Shown: positions 1 to 7,191 of the stretch, in pieces
How positions within the stretch are numbered: the first letter of the stretch is position 1
Layout: the number at the start of each line of letters is the position of its first letter
NCBI GenBank assembly: GCA_038895395.1
Contig: JAWANJ010000011.1
Span: 1 to 23,216, forward strand
DNA: 23,216 nt
Reading direction: 5' to 3'
Source: DTGL01 sp038895395
GTDB taxonomy: Archaea; Iainarchaeota; Iainarchaeia; Iainarchaeales; DTGL01
The notes under the pieces: generated by a model
What the model was told of the DNA's origin: nothing
The model's database searches: none
Seen by the model: the letters and a program-made list of their open reading frames with translations, nothing else
Translations under genes and position numbers: made by a program

Positions 1-443
1 CCTTGTGCAGAAACATCGTAAGCTACATACCAATTAGTACCGTCATATTGAACAATATCGTTGTCATCTATTCCTAAAATAGTACCCCAATTAGGATGTA
101 AAGTTGCTGTATTAGAAGCTAAAATATATCTTTGCCCTAAAGCTGCTGCCGGTAAACCAACTCCTGGAGCTGTTGTAGAAGCATCTAATACATAATTATC
201 TACATCAGCTTGAAAATCTAATCCGGCAATAGCTGCATCTACGTAAGCTTTATTTGCAGCATCTAATGAATTTATAGGATTAGCCAAATTGACTAACCTA
301 TTTAAACCCATCGATTGATTTGCAATAAAAGTAACACTACCGTCTTGTTGAATTGCTGTAGGTAATTTGCCTAAATCAATATTTTGATCAGGCATTATAA
401 TTGTACGTACTGTAGCAGTAGAAATAGAAGAAGCTTCAAACAT
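1..443 (-). CDS. Phage-type tail-fibre protein fragment (partial)
   Basis: The minus strand is open from 485 (after a TAA at 486-488) to the window edge; the first ATG is at 443. The translation reads like the repeat-linker part of viral tail-fibre or receptor-binding proteins: STATVRTIIMPD near the start, then NPINSLDAANKAYVDAAIAG (the common 'DAANKAYVDA' motif), then LGQRYILAS and DIVQYDGTNWY, which match the 'GDRYIV...I.EWNGSAW' module of such proteins. In known relatives these modules lie inside a longer protein, so the N-terminus is probably missing; the C-terminus runs off the window. Codons are strongly T- or A-ending. No other structural genes are visible. It is either a viral remnant beside the CRISPR locus or a chimeric contig end. 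Family call from motif memory only. Confidence 0.6.
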   Translation of the reverse strand, partial: MFEASSISTATVRTIIMPDQNIDLGKLPTAIQQDGSVTFIANQSMGLNRLVNLANPINSLDAANKAYVDAAIAGLDFQADVDNYVLDASTTAPGVGLPAAALGQRYILASNTATLHPNWGTILGIDDNDIVQYDGTNWYVAYDVSAQ

Positions 444-460
444 TGCTTGAGGTTGGTTTT

Positions 461-976
461 GTGCTTTTAGACTTAAAAGCAAGTATTACAGGAGTGCAAG
501 TTAATTATTACATTATATGCCCGACCAAACTTTGGCTTTTTTCACACTTTACAAAGATGGAGCACAACTCAGATTTGGTATCAAAAGGCAAACTATTGCA
601 AGAGAGTTCATTTCAGCAGTTTAGAAAAGATTTTGTAATTGACCAAAGAATTTGCATAGACTTCATCAAAAAAGGTAATAGGCAGATAATTCATGAAATC
701 AAAAAATCAAGTGCGATGGAAAAAGCACACGTTACCCAGTTATTGTATTACCTATATTATCTTAAATATGAAAAAGGAATGAAAAACTTAGTAGGGATAT
801 TAAACTACCCATCTGAAAGGAAAATTGTTGAAGTAGAATTAACTTTTGAGAAAGAAGCTGAACTGAAAAATATTCTTGAAGAAATTGCAGAAGTTATTTA
901 TTTACCAAAACCTCCAAAACCTAAAAGGAAAAGGTGCTGTCGAAAGTGTAGTTATTTTGAATTTTGTTTCAGTTAA
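461..976 (+). CDS. cas4: CRISPR-associated exonuclease Cas4
   Basis: RecB-family Fe-S nuclease that helps Cas1-Cas2 trim and select spacers by PAM. The core starts with ITGVQVNYYIICPTKLWLF, typical of small type I Cas4 proteins. It carries the single N-terminal Cys (C20, counting from the GTG at 461) and a C-terminal cluster CCRKCSYFEFC (C160, C163, C169 as likely partners for a 4Fe-4S cluster). Nuclease motifs IDF (D67) and HEIKKS (E79, K81) are present. The usual histidine of motif I (GKLxHES) is glutamine here (GKLLQES, codon 599-601), which may weaken catalysis. The start is uncertain: TTG at 443 or GTG at 461 are both possible, no good ribosome binding site is seen, and upstream DNA looks foreign. 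It lies 28 bp before cas1 in the same direction. Confidence 0.88.
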   Translation: MLLDLKASITGVQVNYYIICPTKLWLFSHFTKMEHNSDLVSKGKLLQESSFQQFRKDFVIDQRICIDFIKKGNRQIIHEIKKSSAMEKAHVTQLLYYLYYLKYEKGMKNLVGILNYPSERKIVEVELTFEKEAELKNILEEIAEVIYLPKPPKPKRKRCCRKCSYFEFCFS

Positions 977-1004
977 ATTAAAGTTTTTATTAAGTTGATA
1001 ATTA

Positions 1005-2012
1005 ATGATGAAATTTGATTTTTATATAACAAAAAATGGAATTCTTAAAAGGAAACAAAACACGGTCTATTTTGTTAGAAAAAACGAAAACGGCGAACTG
1101 GAAAAGAGGATATTGCCTATAGAGAAAATTTATGCAATATATGCCCATGGTAGAATAAGTTTTACTTCAGGTGTTGTTTCTTACTTATCAAAATTTGGAG
1201 TCACAATACACTTCTTTAACAGATATGGCATATATGAGGGAAGTTTTTACCCAAGAAAAACTTTGATATCGGGTGACCTATTAATCAAACAGGTTGAACA
1301 TTATCTTAACAAAGAGAAAAGAATTGAACTTGCAAGAAAATTCATAGAGGGGTCCTTAGAAAATATAATAAGAAACTTACAGTACTATGAGAGAACTAGG
1401 GGGGAAATGCAAAATGAAATATTGCAAATAAAGCAGCTAATGGAACAAACTTGTAACAAGGATAAGATTCAGCAGCTTATGGCAATAGAAGGCAACGCTA
1501 GGGAAATTTACTACCAAAGCTTTAACAAAATATTTCCAGAGAATTTTCGATTTGACAAAAGAACTAAAAATCCACCCGAAAATATGCTAAACTGTTTAAT
1601 AAGTTTTGGGAATTCATTAGTGTATTCTGTGGTATTAACAGAGATTTATAACACGCAATTGGATCCTGCTATATCCTATTTACACGAACCTTTAGAAAGA
1701 AGATTTTCTTTGGCGTTAGACCTAGCAGAAGTTTTTAAACCACTGCTATGTGATAGAATTATATTCAAGTTGATAAACAAGAATATGATTGATGAAAGTT
1801 ATTTTGAAAAGGATATAAATTTTTGTTTGTTGAATGATAAAGGCAAAAGGCTTTTTTTACAAGAATGGGACGAAAAGCTTAAAACCACAATAAAACACAG
1901 GGAATTAAAAAGAAACGTTTCATATCAGAGACTGATAAGATTGGAGTGTTATAAGCTGATTAAGCATTTATTAGGAATAGAAGAATATAGACCTTTTGTA
2001 ATTTGGTGGTAA
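1005..2012 (+). CDS. cas1: CRISPR-associated integrase Cas1 (type I-B-like)
   Basis: Endonuclease/integrase that, with Cas2, inserts new spacers at the leader end of the array. The 335-residue protein has the N-terminal beta domain (about 1-90) and the helical catalytic domain. The metal-binding residues can be picked out: E162 in AIEGNARE, H227 in SYLHEP, and D239/E242 in DLAEVFKP. The C-terminal LIRLECYKLIKHL segment is characteristic of Cas1 proteins of type I-B and related systems. There are two adjacent in-frame ATGs (1005 and 1008); the second is equally possible. The stop is followed after one base by cas2, so the two are surely co-transcribed. Confidence 0.95.
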   Translation: MMKFDFYITKNGILKRKQNTVYFVRKNENGELEKRILPIEKIYAIYAHGRISFTSGVVSYLSKFGVTIHFFNRYGIYEGSFYPRKTLISGDLLIKQVEHYLNKEKRIELARKFIEGSLENIIRNLQYYERTRGEMQNEILQIKQLMEQTCNKDKIQQLMAIEGNAREIYYQSFNKIFPENFRFDKRTKNPPENMLNCLISFGNSLVYSVVLTEIYNTQLDPAISYLHEPLERRFSLALDLAEVFKPLLCDRIIFKLINKNMIDESYFEKDINFCLLNDKGKRLFLQEWDEKLKTTIKHRELKRNVSYQRLIRLECYKLIKHLLGIEEYRPFVIWW

Positions 2013-2013
2013 T

Positions 2014-2277
2014 ATGTATGTTATAATTGTTTATGATGTTTCTGTAGAAAAAGTGTCTAAAGTTTGTCAATTCCTAAGGATGTTTTTGAGTTGGATTCAA
2101 AATTCTGTTTTTGAAGGTGAAATTAGTGAATCGGAACTATTGAAAATTGAAAAAGGCCTAAAAGAAATCATAGATAAAGAGAAAGATTGTGTAATTATTT
2201 ACAAATTAGACTCTGAAAAGCGTTTGGAGAGAAGGTTTGTAGGAATAAGAAAAACCATGACAACTAACATTATATAA
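2014..2277 (+). CDS. cas2: CRISPR-associated protein Cas2
   Basis: Small ferredoxin-fold protein that forms the dimeric core of the Cas1-Cas2 integration complex. At 87 residues it has the normal length. The N-terminal strand MYVIIVYDVS carries the conserved Asp (D8), followed by the helix and the QNSVFEGEIS strand typical of the family. The ATG lies one base after the cas1 stop. The coding region ends about 120 bp before the first repeat, so the array leader sits directly downstream. Confidence 0.95.
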   Translation: MYVIIVYDVSVEKVSKVCQFLRMFLSWIQNSVFEGEISESELLKIEKGLKEIIDKEKDCVIIYKLDSEKRLERRFVGIRKTMTTNII

Positions 2278-2399
2278 AGCAACAAAAAGTATCATGTTGT
2301 ATGGCGTGGATCTTTATAAATAGGTTAAATTTTTAAGGATTTCAGACTCTTACGTAAGTAAGAAAAGGCTTTAGCTCAATTTTAGGCCTTTTAGCACGG
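2278..2399 (+). promoter_or_regulatory. CRISPR leader with TATA box
   Basis: AT-rich, non-coding stretch between cas2 and the first repeat, in the position expected for a leader. It holds an archaeal TATA-like element, CTTTATAAATA, at about 2312-2322, which would place transcription start near 2345, and a perfect 10-bp palindrome CTTACGTAAG at 2349-2358 followed directly by TAAG. The palindrome is a candidate binding site for a leader-binding protein; that role is inferred. Leader polarity agrees with the ATTGAAAT-type end of the repeats being at their 3' end. Confidence 0.7.
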
Positions 2400-3625
2400 A
2401 TTAGAATCAGACTAATGTAGGATTGAAATAAACAACATTGTTGGAACCTATTATGCGAGAAACAGATTAGAATCAGACTAATGTAGGATTGAAATCACAG
2501 GTAAAGATTGCTATGCGCATCCTTATAAGCAATTAGAATCAGACTAATGTAGGATTGAAATCCATATGAAACAGTCACCGTGTGCATAACATTTGGAAGC
2601 ATTAGAATCAGACTAATGTAGGATTGAAATATCATTGAAGCAGCTAAGGCTGTAGAAGCCTTAGAAGATTAGAATCAGACTAATGTAGGATTGAAATTCT
2701 GGTGAAAAAGCAACTCCGTAGCCAACTCCTGTTATTAGAATCAGACTAATGTAGGATTGAAATTGGCGTGGGGACATAAAAGGCCGTAGAGTTTGATAGA
2801 TTAGAATCAGACTAATGTAGGATTGAAATAGACAACAAAATATATTATCAATTAAAGAAAATCCCATTAGAATCAGACTAATGTAGGATTGAAATAAGAA
2901 CAGCTTGACTATATGAAAATAGTGCTGGGTGATTAGAATCAGACTAATGTAGGATTGAAATAATCGCTGTGCATTAAGTACAAGTCTTGTGTTTGTTCAT
3001 TAGAATCAGACTAATGTAGGATTGAAATTGTGCAACAGCTAAATACTGACTATCTGGTGAAAAAGATTAGAATCAGACTAATGTAGGATTGAAATGTGTA
3101 AAATCCAGCAACCTTTGCTGCGATGAAAAGGGAATTAGAATCAGACTAATGTAGGATTGAAATGAACGAAGTGGGCCTGTAATGAGGCAGAAAAAAGAGC
3201 ATTAGAATCAGACTAATGTAGGATTGAAATAAGCAAGTTACTCCAAAACAACATAAGGTTAGGGGATTAGAATCAGACTAATGTAGGATTGAAATCCGAT
3301 TTTTGAGCATTCTTGAACAGCCCAAAAGGCATTAGAATCAGACTAATGTAGGATTGAAATGCAATTTGTTTTGTGCCACTAACGCTTAAAAGCAAGGATT
3401 AGAATCAGACTAATGTAGGATTGAAATTAGCTTGAGTTCTGAAATGGTGCCAGTGTATTCTCCATTAGAATCAGACTAATGTAGGATTGAAATGAAAATA
3501 CTTCAAAGGTGTTGGTCACACCGTTCAAGATTAGAATCAGACTAATGTAGGATTGAAATGTAAGACCTGACCAGTTGACTGTGATATTATCCGCCATTAG
3601 AATCAGACTAATGTAGGATTGAAAT
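2400..3625 (+). CRISPR. CRISPR array, 19 repeats and 18 spacers
   Basis: A 30-bp repeat, beginning ATTAGAATCAGACTAATG and ending TAGGATTGAAAT, occurs 19 times. By reading, starts are 2400, 2466, 2532, 2601, 2668, 2734, 2800, 2866, 2932, 2999, 3066, 3134, 3201, 3266, 3331, 3398, 3464, 3530 and 3596. All copies look identical, including the first and last. Spacers are 35-39 bp, mostly 36-37. The repeat has a 5-bp inverted repeat (ATTAG/CTAAT, 7-nt loop) in its 5' half and the 3' end ATTGAAAT that commonly forms the crRNA 5' handle in type I-A, I-B and III systems. Most spacers have an open frame on at least one strand, as expected for protospacers from coding viral DNA. Only the adaptation genes cas4-cas1-cas2 are adjacent; Cas6 and interference genes are not in the window. 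Confidence 0.99.
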
Positions 3626-3738
3626 TACATTTAAATCTTTTAAATAAAAACATCCATTCTGCTTTCTTTTTAAAAAATCAATCTCATGCTAATAATTATT
3701 GCCAAAACAGGAATTATTAAAAAATAAACAAAGCTATT

Positions 3739-3858
3739 TTGAAAACGTATTTTTCGTATTTAATCGTTTCGACTTTTTTCATTTCAGCTCAAGAATCAAA
3801 ATTTTCTTTAGCTCAAAATACAGAGGCATTTGCTTTTTATCCTTATTTATGTAGCTAA
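3739..3858 (+). CDS. Short signal-peptide-like ORF (doubtful)
   Basis: A 39-codon frame from TTG at 3739. The first 17 residues, MKTYFSYLIVSTFFISA, look like a signal peptide with a plausible cleavage before QES; the rest ends soon after at FAFYPYLCS. The style (Lys start, FISAQ boundary) resembles secreted proteins of Bacteroidota more than archaeal ones. It may be the truncated start of a larger lost gene, or chance. No ribosome binding site is evident. Confidence 0.25.
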   Translation: MKTYFSYLIVSTFFISAQESKFSLAQNTEAFAFYPYLCS

Positions 3859-3860
3859 AA

Positions 3861-4150
3861 TCATTCAGCTATTTCGCCCCATATTTTCTTGGCAATATAT
3901 GGTAAAGGCATACATGAGTCAGTATATTTTCAGGTTTCTTCATTTTCATAAATTAGATCTCCATTATCATCATAAAATTTAAGATATAGCAGTTCTACAG
4001 AGCCACAATAGCCAGAGAAACGATAAACAGAATCTTCCCACCATTGTTCCAAATATTCTCTAACACTTTGTTTATAAAAATCCGTTTTCCTCTTTCTACT
4101 ATCCTAGGAAATAACCAGAACCTTTGAAAAATAGCCTTATGAACTTTCAT
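3861..4150 (-). pseudogene. Possible broken gene, two overlapping frames
   Basis: Two minus-strand frames overlap here. One starts with ATG at 4150 and runs 51 residues (KAIFQRFWLFPRIVERGKR near its start) to a TAG at 3995-3997. The other is open from 4103, without a start codon, and reads YLEQWWEDSVYRFSGYCG and then KFYDDNGDLIYENEE, hits TGA at 3930-3932, then continues MPLPYIAKKIWGEIAE to a final TGA at 3861-3863. The composition of the second frame is protein-like on both sides of the internal stop, suggesting a gene with a frameshift and a nonsense change. I do not recognise a family. Confidence 0.35.
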
Positions 4151-4366
4151 AAGACATAGTTATTTTTGGTAAATTATAAAACCATAACAGGCTTGAGCTG
4201 ATTGAACAAAGATAAGCTGGCCAGAAAAATAACTAGAAAAAAGCATTATTTTGGATACTTTAAACTTTATAATTAAAAACTCACTAAAATTTTTTAAATA
4301 TTCTTAATCTAGTTTAACAAATTTAAAACAAACATATTAAATTGCTTTTTAGTCAAAATAAAAGCT

Positions 4367-5110
4367 ATGCCCTTGGATCATGACGCAGAGACCTTTTATA
4401 TGTATTTAGGCCAAGAGAATGTTAAATGCAAGATGGTAAGAAGTCAGCGCTCAAGGCACGTTGCACTGCACATAACGCCAGAAGGTTTTCTTGAAGTAAA
4501 GATTCCCGCACAGGTAATAGTGCCAATTAGTGATGTTTGGAAATTTGTCAAGGAAAAGGAAGGGTGGATTCTTAGAAGCATTAATAAGATGAAAAAAATC
4601 TCTGAAGAGGCCAAAGCTAAGGAAGGCTACATTCTTTTTCTTGGAAGAGAAGTGCCTTTGGAAATAATTGAATCCAAAAGGAAAAGAGCTGTTGCAAGAC
4701 CTCATGCTGGAAAACTTTTAGTTGAAATTAATAAGGATAGCAAAGAAAGCATGCGAGAAGCGATTATAAAATTTTACAAGAAGCATGCAAAAGAAATAAT
4801 AGGGAAAATCGTACATAGAAAGGCATTAGAAATGGGCGTTTCTTTCCAGAAGATTTCTTTACGTAGCCAAAAAAGCCGTTGGGGGAGCTGCTCCTCAAAA
4901 AGAACTCTTTCCTTTAACTTTTGCCTTATTGGAGCACCACAGGAAGTTATTGAGTATGTTGTAGTGCATGAGCTAGCACATCTTGTGCACAGGAATCATT
5001 CAAAGGCCTTTTGGGCCTTAGTACAAAAACATTGCCAAAACTATAACCAGCACAGGAAATGGCTAAATAAGAACGGCCTTTTGCTGAAAAGAAGGGTTAT
5101 TGGAGCTTAG
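4367..5110 (+). CDS. YgjP-type (DUF45) zinc metallopeptidase
   Basis: Predicted cytosolic zinc metalloprotease of the YgjP/WLM-related group. The C-terminal half has the diagnostic RWGSCSSK (171-178) and zinc motif HELAHLVHRNHSKAFW (H201, E202, H205, H211). The N-terminal half (about 20-125) is the usual family beta-rich region, with the RSRHVALHITPEGFLEVKIP strand pair. Length, 247 residues, is normal. No signal peptide or membrane segment is seen. The ATG at 4367 is preceded by a TATA-like CATATTAAATTG at about 4333-4344, suggesting a leaderless or nearly leaderless mRNA. It stands alone between the CRISPR region and the rRNA operon. Substrate unknown. Confidence 0.9.
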   Translation: MPLDHDAETFYMYLGQENVKCKMVRSQRSRHVALHITPEGFLEVKIPAQVIVPISDVWKFVKEKEGWILRSINKMKKISEEAKAKEGYILFLGREVPLEIIESKRKRAVARPHAGKLLVEINKDSKESMREAIIKFYKKHAKEIIGKIVHRKALEMGVSFQKISLRSQKSRWGSCSSKRTLSFNFCLIGAPQEVIEYVVVHELAHLVHRNHSKAFWALVQKHCQNYNQHRKWLNKNGLLLKRRVIGA

Positions 5111-5124
5111 AGCTACTAACATAA

Positions 5125-5140
5125 CCGAAACCTTTTTAAA
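5125..5140 (+). promoter_or_regulatory. Likely rRNA operon promoter (BRE and TATA)
   Basis: CCGAAAC (5125-5131) followed by CTTTTTAAA (5132-5140) has the form of an archaeal BRE plus TATA box. Transcription would start near 5160-5166, about 245 bp before mature 16S. A second AT-rich element, TTATATTATATA, at about 5154-5165 is an alternative TATA box. Chosen by position and composition only. Confidence 0.5.
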
Positions 5141-5201
5141 GAAGTAGGAGAGAATTATATTATATAGGCATTGTGTGCAATGGGTTGCAAAAAATTGCAA
5201 A

Positions 5202-5229
5202 ACTTTTGCGTTTGGTGAGGCGCAAAAGT
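5202..5229 (+). other. Hairpin in the rRNA leader
   Basis: ACTTTTGCG (5202-5210) and CGCAAAAGT (5221-5229) form a perfect 9-bp stem with a 10-nt loop in the transcribed leader. A second small hairpin, CATCCGA/TCGGATG, lies at 5330-5348, just before the 16S processing stem. No T-run follows, so these look like leader structures and not terminators. Confidence 0.5.
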
Positions 5230-5351
5230 GAGTGATTTACCTTTTAATTTGTTTTATATTTGGCTTTAAAACCAAGTATAGCTGTGCCAAAAATCAAACA
5301 TTCATTATAACGCTCAACGTGGATATGAGCATCCGAGTTTTTCGGATGTGA

Positions 5352-5384
5352 TGTTGTCCAGAAGTCAGGGTAAAGCGATACAGC
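5352..5384 (+). other. 16S processing stem, 5' arm (bulge-helix-bulge)
   Basis: Pairs with 6909-6941 across the whole 16S gene. Outer helix 5352-5367 pairs with 6926-6941 (16 bp, one G-U). Then GGGT 5368-5371 pairs with ACCC 6919-6922. The inner helix GCGATACAGC 5375-5384 pairs with GCTGTATCGC 6909-6918. The two unpaired AAA bulges (5372-5374 and 6923-6925) lie on opposite strands and flank the 4-bp helix. This is the canonical substrate of the archaeal splicing endonuclease EndA, which releases pre-16S. Confidence 0.9.
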
Positions 5385-5409
5385 TCAGCGTTCCATCAAG
5401 TTTCTTGTA

Positions 5410-6898
<1,489 letters not shown>

Positions 6899-6908
6899 TA
6901 CTTTTTTT

Positions 6909-6941
6909 GCTGTATCGCACCCAAATGACTTTTGGACAACA
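6909..6941 (+). other. 16S processing stem, 3' arm
   Basis: The 3' half of the bulge-helix-bulge described for 5352-5384: GCTGTATCGC, ACCC, an AAA bulge, then TGACTTTTGGAC and AACA. It begins about 10 nt after mature 16S and ends before tRNA-Ala. The remaining spacer (6942-7023) shows no gene. Confidence 0.9.
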
Positions 6942-7023
6942 GTAACCCGTGTGCTCAAAAGCAGAGGCTATGGGGTTGCAGTGAAACAAATATTTTAAAC
7001 ATATTTGCAGAAATTGCTAATAG

Positions 7024-7108
7024 GGGCCCATAGCTCAGTGGAAGAGCGCTGCCCTTGCAATTTTTTCAGGAAAGGCAGAGGCCACGGGTTCAAATCCCGT
7101 TGGGTCCA
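7024..7108 (+). tRNA. tRNA-Ala (anticodon UGC) with 13-nt intron
   Basis: Standard position in the archaeal 16S-23S spacer. Acceptor GGGCCCA (7024-7030) pairs with TGGGTCC (7101-7107) and includes the G3-U70 pair that identifies alanine tRNA; the discriminator is A7108 and CCA is not encoded. The anticodon stem is CTGCC (7049-7053) with GGCAG (7074-7078), and the anticodon TGC is 7056-7058. The T arm is ACGGGTTCAAATCCCGT. The stretch 7060-7072 does not fit a mature tRNA and is read as an intron after position 37; removing it gives a normal 7-nt anticodon loop. Confidence 0.95.
7060..7072 (+). other. tRNA-Ala intron (ATTTTTTCAGGAA)
   Basis: At the canonical 37/38 site. The precursor can form CUUG (7054-7057) with CAGG (7067-7070) stacked near the anticodon stem. 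A 3-nt bulge AAA (7071-7073) lies on the 3' side, and on the 5' side CAA (7058-7060) opens directly into the U6 loop. Cutting between the second and third bulge bases on each side gives exactly 7060-7072. This is a relaxed bulge-helix-loop, not the full bulge-helix-bulge, because the intron is so short. Confidence 0.85.
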
Positions 7109-7111
7109 TAA

Positions 7112-7139
7112 AAATGCCATGAGCTTTTTCATGGCATTT
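7112..7139 (+). other. 11-bp hairpin between tRNA-Ala and 23S
   Basis: AAATGCCATGA (7112-7122) pairs perfectly with TCATGGCATTT (7129-7139) around a 6-nt loop, GCTTTT. It follows the tRNA 3' end by three bases. A second stem, GCATGC 7145-7150 with GCATGC 7158-7163, comes next. Both probably help separate tRNA and 23S processing. Confidence 0.7.
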
Positions 7140-7168
7140 AACTAGCATGCTTAATTTGCATGCGATGA

Positions 7169-7190
7169 TGTTGGCATAGACGTTAACCGC
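7169..7190 (+). other. 23S processing stem, 5' arm
   Basis: All 22 bases can pair with 10155-10176 on the far side of 23S, with three G-U pairs (7173, 7182, 7184). It is the expected long-range precursor stem. A clean bulge-helix-bulge like that of 16S was not resolved; a short outer GCGA/TCGC pairing (7162-7165 with 10181-10184) could contribute. Confidence 0.85.
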
Positions 7191-7191
7191 G

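Larger units (their letters stand above)
3626..4366. other. Gene-poor stretch with decayed reading frames
   Basis: About 740 bp between the end of the CRISPR array and the metalloprotease gene, with no convincing intact gene. It holds a short secretion-signal-like frame (3739-3858, plus), a pair of overlapping broken frames on the minus strand (3861-4150) and an 8-bp inverted repeat, CTTATGAA/TTCATAAG, at 4136-4153. The last 100 bp are very AT-rich and carry the likely promoter of the next gene (CATATTAAATTG at about 4333-4344, 24 bp before the ATG). Confidence 0.5.

Noticed and set aside
1..442. Spacer match to the adjacent tail-fibre fragment (self-targeting)
   Set aside because: By-eye comparison with all 18 spacers found no convincing match on either strand; a computed search would be decisive.
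2661..2867. 68-codon minus-strand ORF in the CRISPR array
   Set aside because: It is made of repeats read in reverse (QSYISLILI recurring) plus spacers; only its spacer part is informative about the target.
3739..3858. Short ORF as an intact small secreted protein
   Set aside because: Only a signal-like segment plus about 20 residues, TTG start and no ribosome binding site; kept as a doubtful remnant only.
4136..4153. Inverted repeat CTTATGAA/TTCATAAG as an insertion-sequence end
   Set aside because: Single copy with a 2-bp loop and no transposase or target duplication nearby.
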